From Paulownia fortunei (Eukaryota > Streptophyta > Magnoliopsida > Lamiales > Paulowniaceae): DNA of 64,000 nt. This document shows positions 1 through 12,334 of the stretch, piece by piece; the stretch's first letter is position 1; the number at the start of each line of letters is the position of its first letter. Location: positions 17,435,799 to 17,499,798 of the forward strand of contig CM033108.1 of NCBI GenBank assembly GCA_019321725.1, written 5' to 3'. Below the pieces are notes generated by a model. It had not been told where the DNA came from, did no database searches, and saw only the letters and a list, made by a program, of their open reading frames with translations. Position numbers and translations under genes: made by a program.

Positions 1-2298
1 GATTGTGTTTATTGATGACATCCTAATTTATTCATATGATAAAGAAGAGCACAAAGAACATTTGAAGATTATGCTGCAAGTTCTTAAAGAAAAATAATTG
101 TATGCTAAATTCAAGAAGTGTGAGTTTTGGCTTGAACAAGTGGTATTCCTAGGTCATGTAGTATCAAAGGATGGTATTTCTGTTGATCCGAGTAAGGTAG
201 AAGCTGTCATTAAGTGGCCAACACCAACAAATGTATCAGAAGTAAGGAGTTTCTTGGGATTAGTAGGGTACTATCGACGATTTGCTCAGGGGTTTTCAAA
301 GATAGCAACTCCAATGACAATGCTGACAAGAAAGAATGTGAAGTTCTTGTGGACCAATGCTTGTGAAAGAAGTTTTGAAGAACTGAAACATAAATTGACT
401 ACAGCTCCTGTTCTTACCATTCCAACTGGAATTGGTGGATTCGTGGTGTATAGCGACGCTTCAAAAAATAGTTTGGGTGCTGTTTTAATGAAAAATGGGA
501 AGGTTATTGCCTATGTTTCAAGGCATTGAAGGAATATGAAAAGAATTATCCAACCCATGATTTGGAACTTGTTGCTGTGGTTTTTGCCTTGAAAGTTTGG
601 AGACATTATTTATATGGTGAGAAGTGTGAGATATACACAGATTATAAGAGTTTGAAGTACTTCTTTACCTAAAAAGAGTTGAATATGAGACAAAGAAGAT
701 GGTTAGAACTTGTGAAGGATTATGATTGTGTGATTAATTATCATCCTGGTAAAGCGAATGTGGTTGCAGATGCATTGAGCAGAAAATTCGTGTCTTCTCT
801 TTTTGTTATACAAAAGTCAATATTACTGATTTGCAAAGATAGAGCTTGAAATTATACCTAAAGGGAAAAAGTGCTTGTTGTCAGCCTTAGTGTTGAGAAC
901 TGCATTTCAAGATAGAATTAGTGAAGGTCAAAAGGTGGACACACATTTATGTAGATTCAAAAGAATGATTGAGGCTGGAAAGAGGCCAGACTTCTCTATT
1001 ACTGATGATGGGATTATTCGATATAAAGGGAGACTGTGTGTGCCATTTGACAAGGCCATGAAAGGAGATATTTTAGAAAAAACTCATACTACTCCTTACT
1101 CAGTACACCCAGGTAGCACAAAAAATGTATAAGGACTTACAACAACATTATTGGTGGCCTAAAATGAAGAGAGATATAGCAAAATTTATGGTTGAATATC
1201 TAACTTGTTAACAAGTTAAGATTGAACATCAAAGACCATCAGGGTTGTTGAAGCCTTTGTTGATTCCAGAGTGGAAATGGGAGTACATTACAATAGACTT
1301 TGTGCTTGGATTACCTAAAACACAAAAGGGGTATAATTCCATATGGGTGATTGTTGATGGATTAACTAAATCAGTCTATTTTCTTATAGTGAAATCCACG
1401 TACAATATGGACCAGTATGCTCAACAATATATAAAAGAGATAGTCAAGTTATATGGGGTGCCAGTTTTAATAGTGTCTAACAGAGATCCTAAGTTTACAT
1501 CTACATTTTGGAAGAGGTTACACAGTGCCTGGAAACAAAACTTGTATTCAGTACAACATTTCATCTACAAAGTGACGGGCAATCAGAGAGGGTTATTCAT
1601 ATATTAGAGGATATGTTAAGAGCTTGTGTGCTAGATTTTCAAGGAAGTTGGGATGCAAAGCGTCCATTAGTGGAGTTTACTTATAATAATAGCTATCAAT
1701 GAACAATTAGAATGGCACCTTATGAAGCATTGTATGGAAGAAAATGTAGATCTCCAGTTCATTAGGATGAAGTTGGAGAACGAAGCCTACTTGGTCCAGA
1801 AATAGTTCAACATATCGCTAAGGTAGTGGAGAAGATACGAGAGAGAATGAACATTGCGTAGAGTAGACAGAAAAGTTATGTAGATAAATGGAGAAAAGAT
1901 CTAGAGTTTGCTATTGGGGATCATGTGTTCTTAAAAGTAGCTCCCATGAAAGGTGTTATGAGATTTGGAAAGAAAGGAAAACTCAACCCAAGGTATGTCG
2001 GCTTATTTGATATTCTCGAAAGAGTTGGTGATAAACCTTATAGAGTGGCCTTACCTCCATCATTATCTAGTGTTCACAATATTTTCATATGTCTATGTTG
2101 AGAAAGTACATTTCAAACACTTCTCTTATGTTGAGTTATGAACCGTTGGAATTGACTCTTGATTTAGCCTATAAAGAGAAACCAGTGCAAATTTTGGATC
2201 AGAAGGAAAAAGAGTTGAGAATGAAAAAGATTAGACTTGTTAAAGTATTGTGGAGAAATAATTCTATAGAAGAGGCCACGTGGGAAAGAGAAGAATAA
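1..2298 (+). pseudogene. Degenerate gypsy pol (RT end, RNase H, integrase, chromodomain tail)
   Basis: The reading begins in the RT active-site region (FIDD near base 10), then gives the connection domain (about 98-430), RNase H ([12 protein letters not shown] near 450-490), the integrase zinc-finger region (about 1050-1215), the DDE core (about 1270-1600) and a chromodomain-like tail (about 2185-2298, ending EEATWEREE). The frame is broken many times. A TAA at 95-97 replaces a glutamine codon, one base is lost near 524, a TAA lies at 670-672, and further stops fall near 1209, 1700, 1764 and 1858. Most stops equal the working codon of the relative at 30630-34919 after a C-to-T or G-to-A change. 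The chromodomain tail stays in frame here, unlike in that younger relative. It cannot encode an active enzyme. Confidence 0.92.
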
Positions 2299-2355
2299 AT
2301 GCAGAGCAAATATCCAGAATTATTTAGTACATCAAATTTTGAGGACGAAAATTTT

Positions 2356-2370
2356 ATAAGGAAGGAAGAA
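2356..2370 (+). promoter_or_regulatory. Polypurine tract of Gypsy-1
   Basis: The purine run ataaggaaggaagaa lies immediately before the 3' LTR, where plus-strand DNA synthesis is primed. The same tract, on the opposite strand, flanks the LTR of Gypsy-3 at 30477-30492. Confidence 0.8.
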
Positions 2371-4663
2371 TTTAATACCCAATTCTCTCCTACATAGCCA
2401 ATAATAAGCATCTTACATGAATGTGCATCTAATCACTATGTGTTATTAAATTATGGCATACAAAATAGCATGATTGCACGAACTTGAATAATTGATATTA
2501 TATATCCTAGTTATGCTTTAACATGCATTAGTACATGAAATATGAGATTAAACTTTTGTTTCTTGATTTAACATATTTCTTAAGTGCCTTTTTGCAGTGC
2601 AAAGCTCGGTATCTTGATTAAAAAGATTGATGTACTGAATGGCCATGAAATAAATTATTTGTATTGCTCCATACTAGTTATATGTTAAAGTTATTAATTG
2701 CCTAAATATTTACTTGAAATATGTTACATTTGGCTAAAAATTAAAAATATGCAAAATGGTGCAATTTGATTGGTTGGTTGACTAGGTTGCATAAAACCAT
2801 TCTAAACCACATTGCACTTGATTATAACACCAAAGTATCAATTTTTGTCATCTCCTTAGTCCATGAAAGTGGCTTTTGGCATGAGAAAACACCAAGCATG
2901 ATGCAACCAATCATCACCCTCCACTTACATCTCTTTGAAAGGTAAAGAAATCATTTACATCCATATTTCTTGTGGAAGCACCTCAAAAATGACCAACCCT
3001 TATTCTCCTAAATTTCTCCCAAATTTCTACACTCTCATACTCACAAAAATTGAATTCAATCCATAGGAATCCATAGAACACAAACTAGAATAAGTTTCCA
3101 CCCTTTTAAGCTTGAAAACTATTGATTTTGAAACTTAATTCCAACTTAGTCAAGGTATATTCTTTTTCAATATCTCTTATGATGAAATTATAGTATCTTG
3201 GATGGTTACATATTTTAGTATATTTTTGTATGATTGAAAACTTAAGTAAGTTACACTTGAAGCCAAAAAAAAAAACCAAGCTAGTTAAGCTAATTTTTAG
3301 CAAAATTGATAATCTCGTGAAATTGTTTAATTTACTTGTTTCTATTGATTTTGTAATGCTTATATTGTGTTTGGAAGTTTCTTTGAATGATTGAAAATAA
3401 TAGCAATTAGTTTGCCTAATTGAAAAGTATAATCAATTTAAGTTAGAACCGAATTTACGTCATGTTAATTTGAATTGTGTGCATATTTTAGGGGTTGCCC
3501 TAATAATTATGTTTGAACTATTAGTTATTTAATGGCTTCCCTAATGTTTAATGTTTTGAATTAGTAGTAAAATATGTAGTATGCATTGTTTTTAAGGTTA
3601 TGTAATTGATATGAAATTGTTTACAAAAGATTGAAAAGTGTATATGAACTTTAACTAGAATAGACTAAATGATTTATAAAAAGGATATTAAATGGTACAT
3701 GATTTGATTATGTTAGGCCTTTAACACATCTTATCTTTCAAAGATTGGTCTTTTCACTTGCTATAAAGTAGACTTGAAGTAAGTTGAAGCTTTCATTTGT
3801 TGTATCACAAGAATCATATAATGTTGTTCATGTTTTAATGTGATTGTTATTATTTGACAAATGATGTAATGTTTGATGCATTTATGGTTCATGAAGCATG
3901 ACACTATTAAGAATATAATGAGTTTTTTAAAAAAGGATGTATGGTACTTGATTGATGGTCAGGTAGATAAGGGACGCCGGAGGGACTGACGGACCCAACA
4001 AATGGTGGCAAATACTTGAGGTTGAAAAATCAGTATGAAAAACCACAATGAATGAGATAAATATGGCTAATACCTAAGGTTGAAAGACCAAGTATGGAAA
4101 CCCCGTATTAGTTCTCTTATTGGCCAATCATTATGAACAAGTTCCAAAAACCACGGTATATCTCTATTAGTTAGGTACCACACTTCAAGGGCCCTAAAGA
4201 ATAATTTATGAATGAAAGTTATTAAATAGAATATTGCATTTAATGATTTATGAGATGTGCATATATGTTATTTGTTATTGCATCAGTTTTATCTTACTAG
4301 GCCTTTAGGTCATTAGATTCATGTGATGTAGGTGGAAATGTACAGGTTTAAAGGTTGACTGAGTCTGTAGAGTGGCCGAACAGAGATTTGTTCATATGCC
4401 ATATTTGACCTATTTTGTAGTTTATTTTGAAAACTCTATTTTATTTTTAAATAAGCCGCTCTGTTATGGTTTTGTAAATAGATGTACTCAGTTTTGATAT
4501 ATGTATATGGTGTGTTTAAAACAATTCAAGTTCTTTCTCTTAGAGCTAAAAAAAATGGAACTTTTATTAAAAACCATAACTCTAGTAATGATGAAAAATT
4601 AATATTTTTTAACTTACTGTATCAGCTTGTTTAGGCTCTACAATTAGGTTAAGGGGTGTTACA
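2371..4663 (+). repeat. 3' LTR of Gypsy-1 (about 2.29 kb)
   Basis: It starts tttaataccc, where the sister LTRs have TGTAATGCCC on the same strand, so the terminal TG has decayed to TT. It ends ggggtgttaca at 4663. It aligns over its full length, reverse-complemented, with the LTRs at 28186-30476 and 35123-37417. No long ORF lies inside. It carries the 3' LTR functions (transcript end and polyadenylation), but no specific signal was certain by eye. Confidence 0.9.
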
Positions 4664-7090
4664 TAAAGGATAACTATATCTCAATGGCTTATACGTACTT
4701 CTTATCCTCCTCGTTAATATGATATCATCAATAAAGAGATAAAATCACAAACTCTTAATAGACTTTTTCACAAGAGAATAATGGTTTTCATCTCTATGAT
4801 GAAATGTATGAGATCGCCATATTATGGAATCTCATGTACCACCAGTGACTAAGAAAATAGAATAGAGACATATATCACCATCAGTGACAAGGTCTGTCCT
4901 CAAAAGGATAACCTCTTTTTTTTTTAGTACAAGGTGAACTTTACATCTCATAATAATTATATTAGCATTTGGCTATATTTTGAGAACACATTAATTCTCA
5001 GTACTTTTGTCCAAAGTTTAACCAAAATTTCAAATTTTATACAATTTTACAGAATCGTGCATTTGCTGTTGTGTTAAAAATAATAGCTTATAGCTACTCT
5101 ACAACTCAAATCTTTAAATATTACAATATCCCAATTGCCACATTTGGCTATGGTTTTGCCATAAAATCCATTAATGACGTACAGGCTAATAATCATTTCT
5201 TAACAACTTTCCACAAGAGTTATTGTTGTCACAAAGGATGATAGATTTCATAGTTGCATAGTATTCTTCCATTGCTTTAATTCAATTACCTTTGTAGGAC
5301 ATGATAGAGTCTCACCATATTAGACTCTACATTATCTTATGGAGACTGTTTTGTGCTTGCGCAAAGTTCTGATTCAATTTTAGTTTGATCACTTGGATAA
5401 AATTACTCCTACTTAAATAGAAAGCAATAAATATTCTTACATCATAAGTGATTAGACTTGATCACTTAGATAAATTGCTCCAACTCAAATTTAGGAAGTA
5501 ATAACTATTTTACATTATAAATGATCTATTAAGCACATAGCCATGATCTGAATCATTTAACTTGAGCAAGACTTAATATTTTAAGATCTTTCTCCTAGGA
5601 AAATTACTCTCTAGAAATGTGAAATTATGTGATCTAATGTGAATCATAATTACATCTCCTTGTTCATTTAGAACATGTACCCCTTATACTATTTGGTATA
5701 TCTTCAAGAAATACTTTTATTATCTCAGGCATCTAATTTTCAAATTTGTTTAAAAATTTATAATTAGAGATAATCAATTCCCAACTTCTAAGGCAGTTTA
5801 GGCCAGATCATCTACTTGTCCATAGATTTTATGGAAAGAAAAATATCAATTATAAAGGTTTTTTAATATAGATGTAGACTCCATTTAACCAAAATATCTT
5901 TCCCAAAAAAACATCAACAAGTAAACTTGATTTTTCATAGATCTTGTTGCATCAAAATTATTTTCTATTCCTTCTCTTGAAACACCATTCTCTGCAAGTA
6001 TGTTAGGAATAGTAAATTACCTTGTAACTCTGTCTTCATTACATAGATCATCTAAATGATTGAAAAATATTTCACGCCTTAGGTCTAGTTGAAGTTATAT
6101 CAATTTGATTCTCTCTCATATTCTAAAGCACTCTAGTATTTCATATTATGAGATTTCAAATAGATATGACCAAGGCACGTGAATATTTTATAAATGTAAT
6201 GAAGTATGAGACTCCATGCCTCCATAACCTTCACATTAATATGATCACATAAATCTGTAAGAATTAATAGCAAAGAAAGCTCGCCTGTATAGTCTTTTGA
6301 ATGGTTCCAATGTGATGTTATAGCACAAGTCTAAAATCAACTATAAAAGATAACTCAATGAATCTTCTCTTACCAATTTATGTTTCAATCCATTATGACA
6401 TGATCATGCACACAGAGTGCATAAATTAATGTTTACATTACTTAGAAAATAGACATTGATTGTAAAAAAAAAACAATCAATGTAGTAATCAAACATACAT
6501 TGGTCATAATTCTTCCCCACTAACTATTCAAAATGTCTAGTACCATGGTAAGTATCTTTTAGTAAATACTAACCAAGTCACAACTCAAATTCAAGCAAAA
6601 TAAATAATCTTCAAAGAATAATTTTAAAAATCAAGGTCTACAAATTCTTGTGCATTGAATATTTTGTAGAATAATAGCATGGCCATCTTGCAATTCAAAC
6701 ATGCAAGCACCAATCATTTCACATTTTGATTTTAATTTAATTCTACATATATCCATTTTGTACCAAAGTGAACTTGACAAAATTCCAACAAACATCTCTC
6801 AATATCCAATTACTATAAATTTATAATCCACATAGGACAAGATTTAGTAATATAGTGCTTCATGTGTAAATAGCAATTACAAAAGCATCATTAAGTACTA
6901 TCTTTTCAACCCAATGCATTCACGAGTGAAATAAACCAACAATATGGTTATTGTGGCACTTTTAACCCTATACCACTTCAATTCATTCAGTAGTTAGGTT
7001 TGTTCTTCTTAGATTCATTTCCAATTGCTTTTCTATTCTTGGCTTTGTTCTGATCTTATTAAGAACCCCAAGCCCTCTTAAAACCTAGTC
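4664..7090 (-). pseudogene. Copia-1: very old Ty1/copia gag-pol remnant
   Basis: Read on the minus strand, short copia landmarks appear in the correct order and spacing. A lysine-rich gag tail lies near 7080-7005. A degenerate zinc knuckle (C, then G seven residues on) lies near 6940. The integrase start (LTDLCDHINVK) is near 6275, and a later integrase segment (ENGVS then ATRSM and FFWERYFG) is near 5990-5880. A post-integrase stretch (YPNSIRGT) is near 5690, and an RT active-site version FIDDI lies near 4725. The knuckle-to-integrase distance, about 665 bases, matches Copia-3 in this window. Stops and frameshifts occur every few dozen bases. The element is cut at 4663 by the Gypsy-1 LTR, so the rest of RT and RNase H is lost or lies left of the window. 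Confidence 0.62.
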
Positions 7091-9307
7091 TTAGCCATAA
7101 GGCACAAGCCATTAGCCTAGCAACAATTAGCTACTAATCTAATTGTCTGGCATGGGAAATATCATCTAAGAGAGTCTTTTCACATTAAGTAAATCAAATT
7201 TGACTTTCAGATATTCCCTATTACTAGAAAGGGACGATTAATCTTGAACTTACTACTCATCAGCAAAGATATTGCTAACTGACTATAAACTCTAAAAATA
7301 TTTGACATCACTCTTAAATGCAATGTTTTAATGTAGAGAGTGTTTCTTGTCAAACTATTGTCAGCCATTTAATGTCTCAATTCTCAGTTGTACCTATATA
7401 TTTCTCTTAGGTACATCCATAAATTAATAGAATGATTCTCTCATGTGCATATGAGACCATCAATCATATAGTATACCCAAATAGTATAAGTAGTGTACTA
7501 TATTTTCCACTTTTGGTAAACCTGTTGATGTTTTTTTTGTTGAATAGGATGATCCACACTAAGTCTTACATGACTTAGTTGTTGCTCTCTAAAGTCTTTA
7601 ACTCAATTATAAGTATGATAAATCTATTGGCATTTAATGTCACAATTATTGCAAATAAATACATTTTTATGAATAAATACACATATTGGATTTGGTTACC
7701 ATGGTTAAAAATCTTTGAGATATCATAAACATGCCCATTTATATATTTGATTTATACTTAGCAAGTTAACATTTATGATAATTCACCATAATGCACAGAT
7801 TCGAAAGATCACATAGTTCCCAATCATTCATCTATATCAAAATGTTCATTATCACAAATTTAATTTCATAGTACAAAATCTTATAAGTTATAGGTGAGAA
7901 TTAGTAAAATTCTACCAACCTTAGAACTCCCACTTAAATGTATAATCTAAAATGCATGATATATGCAAAAACATATCTTGCTATTCACATAAAGATATAA
8001 ACATGTACCATCATATTGAATGCATAGATCTCAAGATAAATATGCATTCATGAATTTCAAGCATCATATAGAATTCATAATTCCATGGTACAAATTAAAC
8101 ATGTTATTTAAGCCACTAAACATATTAACATACAATCAATTATCTGAATTAAGGCTTCCAAAATTTCTCATATTTTATATGTATTCACTCCGCTTCTTGC
8201 TAAGAATTATTCTTAGAGTGCCCAACAATCACCATAAATAATCTTGACCACAATGCTAAACATAAATATCTGTATCATATTGTATAATTATATGACACTT
8301 ATAATCATAATATCTCAGTTTGTACTTGATTTTATAAACTTATCACAGAAAAATAAATTTTCTATATGCTCCATAAATTGAGAAAAATAAGTATAAGTGC
8401 CCCAATACTCCCACTAAGTAGCGAATATATCAAAATAATGTTGTATAATTTACAAAAAAAAATTCACAATTTTTCTCGCTAAAAAAATATTTTTTCGTAA
8501 TTTTCACCAAATTCTACAATATGAAAATCGGGAAAAATATTTTTATCAACTAAAAAACATTAATTGTAATTTACAAAAAAAATAGAAAATTAAATTTTGA
8601 ACATAACGATATTTTTTCAGCCAAAAAATAGCCACCAAAATAGCCTAAATGCACCTACACGCCTCTAGCCAGGTTTAAGGACATATTTGGCTGGGCTGTT
8701 GGTGCAGTCCACTCACCTGTGGCGACGCAGTATACATGCTCCCTTCTCAAATTTTTTGCCAATTTTTTATTGGCTACTCCCCCACATTTTGATTTCCCAA
8801 ATCTAATGGTGGTGTCTCTTTTCAATTTTGAGTAACGTATCATGGTGTGTGAACTACACACACCGGCGCCGAGAGTGAGATTAAGCAAGGCACTATTTAT
8901 CATCTTTCTCAATAATTTTTCCTGAATTTTTTAGAAATTCTTAAATTCGACCTAAACTTTGAAAGGTCATATCATATTTCTTTGAAGGTTAATTTTCACG
9001 TATAATATATGGTTGGAAAGCCCTCGACAAGTAGAATCTAACCATATATGTTTCATATAAAAAAACTCCATCACTTATGGCATAAAATATCTCGTAATAT
9101 ACAAACTATATCATTATGAAACTTTCTAGATTATTTCTCTCATGTATAATCATGTTTCTATTAAAAAATTATGGTGTAATATGAAGCATATCAAAATTTA
9201 CTATTAAAGACCCATTAAACTTTCGTCATTCGGGTTACATACTTAATGGCATAAAATAATTTAACACTTCAAATAGAGCTAAAAAAATCAGGAATTCAAC
9301 CAACGTG
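7091..9307. other. No gene seen; probably eroded gag and leader of Copia-1
   Basis: This AT-rich stretch has no convincing reading frame. From the geometry of Copia-3 (gag about 830 bases, leader about 1.55 kb) it would hold the gag start and the leader of Copia-1. A GC-richer island at about 8650-8890 stands out. An 85-codon minus-strand frame over the island (8655-8912) has no recognisable motif and I do not call it a gene. Two CTCCCACT strings (near 7928 and 8412) look like polypurine tracts on the minus strand, but no LTR end could be confirmed beside them. Confidence 0.35.
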
Positions 9308-9970
9308 GTTGTCATACCATTGACGAAAATTAAACACAAAATAATTGAGGTAAGTTCAGGACAACTTACTAAAATTTGAATCTTTTCATCATGGTTGAAT
9401 CACCTATATTATCTTCTTAATTTTTGGCTAACTTTTGTCTAAACTCAATCACAACGAAAAGGGTCTTTATCCACAATCTAAATGCGTCCTCAAGTGGTGG
9501 TGTTCTTCAAATCTTGATCACAAATGGACCCCAAATTATTCATTCAAGTTCTTCTCAAAAATTGCATAATCTCAGCTTTTTTTTTTCTATTTTTTCTCTT
9601 TTGTTATATTCAAATAATGTAGTTTTCTCCACAATTCAAAGTGAGAGAAAACATGGAAAGAAGTTAACATGGTTGTAGGTGTTTTTTTTACTACAAAAAA
9701 CCACTCCCATCAAAATTCGACTTCAAACCACTTGGGTCGGGTTAGCCCTCATGGGTGACTCATTAACCTAATTTAATATTTCTTACAATTCCAAATTAGA
9801 AACTTCATGAGATAAGGTTAATTAGTTGAAATTAAGGAAGACTTCACCATCTACCTAGTTTGGTGGGCTAGCTACCATTATTCTTTGGCTATTTTTCTTT
9901 TGAAGATTGTTGTCAAGGTCTAAAGATGAGGCTCGTCTATTTTTTCCCATACTTAACACTTCATCTATCT
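9308..9970 (-). repeat. Possible 5' LTR edge of Copia-1 (tentative)
   Basis: At 9308-9319 the minus strand reads TGGTATGACAACC, a decayed match to the initiator-tRNA primer-binding site (TGGTATCAGAGC). An LTR of a minus-strand element would then begin just to its right. The position is about where Copia-1 should have its leader/LTR border. The sequence on to about 9970 is AT-rich and non-coding, as an LTR would be, but I found no second copy and no clear terminus. Confidence 0.25.
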
Positions 9971-9974
9971 CCTC

Positions 9975-10520
9975 TTATCAAAAAAATAAATATAAAGTCC
10001 TGGAAATTTAACCAAACCGGAGCTATAGAGGAGTCAATTTTAGGATCAAAAGTAGTTTCCCATTTGAAAACCATCAAGATAATAAATTTCCTTCATCCAA
10101 ATGCAATAAAAAGTTTCTTCATTAGCATGCTTAATGAGAACATGCTTAATATTGACAATGCTAACTTCACAAAAACCTGTAAGAGTAAAGGAATTAAACT
10201 TACTTCTAAATTTTTTAAGGCTTGGGCAGTCTTGTGAAAAATTTCCAACCAATAAAAACTTGAATGGCATTGCAAGTTCTTCATTATCATCCTTGTTAAA
10301 GTGGATTGTAGTTATACCTTTGAAGGAAGAAACCAATCCATAATGTGTATTAGCATCTTCAAAGGATTTCTTCAAGGTACTAAAAGCATGCACATGGGGT
10401 GGCACTAAAGATTTGAGAACATTTACAAATGAACGAGAATAAGATAGACAGATGGCTTAGGACCAATCGACATTGCTAACGGTTCAACTGTGGTCATAAA
10501 TGCTAGTGTAAGATCAACCA
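9975..10520 (-). pseudogene. DUF4283-type protein remnant (LINE-associated)
   Basis: The minus strand from 10405 to 10046 is open for 119 codons and reads like plant DUF4283, a domain found at the start of many plant LINE ORF1 proteins and in domesticated relatives. Visible landmarks are a VGNFSQDCPSL start, a central VNIKHVLIKH strand, and the closing DGFQMGNYF. After one frameshift the similarity continues downstream (IDSSIAPVWLNFPGL) to about 9975. Upstream, to about 10520, a proline-rich lead-in and a SRSFVNVL string fit the usual N-terminal linker. No reverse transcriptase is seen beside it, so it is a fragment. I assign it by remembered family pattern, not by search. Confidence 0.6.
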
Positions 10521-10589
10521 ACTAGTTGAGGGTCTGGAGGTTTAGGAGGGATGGATGTGTTAGGGAGAGCATTTTTAGAGAGAATTTTC

Positions 10590-12185
10590 CATTAGTGTAA
10601 AATAACTCACTTCAAGCCCGGTTTTACCAATGGATACATAGTTATTGAGTTAGTAAGGTTTTGAACTAATAAAAAATGCCCTATGCTCAAGTAGGAGATT
10701 AGTTGATGAAATGATCGTACTTGCATGGTATTCACAATTGGAATAGGCTCACCACTTCACCTAATACTAGGAGTCATGATGCACTAGTAGGTATTTTCTA
10801 TGACTTGTGGGTTCTTGAATTAATGGCTTAATTCTCAGAGAAATTAATTAATTAAATTAATTCATTAAAAAAAATTGTTTAAACTAAGACATAAGAGTTT
10901 TGAGCCTACGACTAACTTAGAGTGAACCTAAGGGGTCACACACTAAGTTGGAAAGAGTACATTTCTAGCTAGTATATATTGAAGGGTTAATTAATGGAGA
11001 TCAATTGATTTAGGGCTCAAATTCATTTAAGAAGTTAAACTAATTTATCCAATTAACATAATTTGCTTACTTAATTGGATCTAATAAGATTAAGAAGCCC
11101 ATATATAGCCAATTAATTAATTGATACGATCAATTAATTAAGTAAGATATAAATTAATTAAAGAAGTTAAATTAACTTATTCGATTAAGTAATATTATTA
11201 TTTAATTGGACCTAATATAATTATGAGCCCTATATATGATCAAGTTAATTAATTGATATGATCAATTATTTAAATTGGGCATATTAACTAATAAGATTAT
11301 TTATTAGGCTCTAATATGATTAGAGAGCCTAGGTAGAACCTACTAATTAATTGATTGGATCAACTAATAAAATTTGGGCTTATTTAATTGATAAGGACTA
11401 ATTAATTGAACTTAATTTAATAAAAATTCCAAACCCCACATAATCAGGTCGTAGAAGGCCCATTAGGAAGTTTAATTATAAGAATTAAACTTATCTTAGA
11501 GTTTGATGGATAGAAGAAATCAAATAAGGTAGCAAGTGGGACCCTAGTAGGACTACAGTTGGAGGAGTCTTAAAATAGGATTCCCCCATAGTGGCTAAAA
11601 TTTGTAGGAAAAATAAGCCAACTCTTGGAGCAATAAACAGCCCCCTTCTTTTTCTAGTTTTGATTCATTTTCTCCATCAAAAGGTTTTGTCTTCTGATCA
11701 TGGGTTCAATTCTTCTATTCACTAATTGAATTAAGAATTGAACTCCACATATTCTAGAGTATAATAAGCATCTTGAATCTACTTGCATGGATTCAATTGA
11801 TGTGAAAATCTACATCATGTGGATACGTTTAGAATGGTAACACTTGGGACTCTAAGCGAACCATTTCCAACAAGAGGGGTGTGGAATCAAGATTCACGAA
11901 AATAGTTTGTGGATTGATTCATGATTTGCGAAGGAGTTGGTGGAGAAAGAATGAATTGAAGTATTTCATGCATTCTCTTCAGTTAAAGTACAAATCAAGG
12001 TAAAGGTTTCTAAAACTTTCTTTTTATAGGTATTAGGAAACGCGCAATTGAGTAATCACAAATATGTTCTTGGATTTATGTTTTATCACATATGATGTAA
12101 TTTGTAATTGTATTTCATGTTATGAAATTTTTTAAATCCCATTACATATACATTTTCAGGACCACTCAAACCTAACATTATGTTT
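10590..12185 (+). repeat. Copia-type LTR, 5'-truncated
   Basis: It aligns with the 3' three-quarters of the LTRs at 14947-16731 and 51154-53145, and in reverse with those of Copia-3. Shared marks are the phrase around 'tgaacctaaggggtcacacac' (10922-10942), the AATTAATTGAT-rich core, and a U5-like end near 12150-12185. The first several hundred bases are missing. The expected primer-binding site after the end is too eroded to call. About 150 bases of leader-like sequence follow before a gypsy fragment begins. Confidence 0.7.
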
Positions 12186-12334
12186 TTGTATGAATTCTTG
12201 GATTGATTTGTGGTTGTGTATTTGGATGAAATAGTGATATATTCTGAGTCCCTTGAGGATAATTTGCTGCATTTCAGGGTTGTTTTTTAGAGTTGAGGGA
12301 AAATATACTATTTCCAAAGAAAAAGTAACGTGAC

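Larger units (their letters stand above)
1..4663 (+). mobile_element. Gypsy-1: 3' part of a Ty3/gypsy chromovirus (Tekay/Del-like)
   Basis: This is the 3' half of an LTR retrotransposon whose 5' part lies left of the window. In order it shows the end of reverse transcriptase, RNase H, integrase, a chromodomain-like tail, a polypurine tract and a 3' LTR. It belongs to the same family as the nearly intact element at 28186-37417: the translated segments are almost the same and the two LTRs align along their whole length in opposite orientation. It is older, with many stop codons and frameshifts. The right end (4663) abuts a copia remnant, into which it evidently inserted. The other target duplication is outside the window. 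Confidence 0.93.

Noticed and set aside
8655..8912. 85-codon minus-strand frame over a GC-richer island
   Set aside because: No motif, no splice signals, and it sits where the leader of an old copia element is expected.
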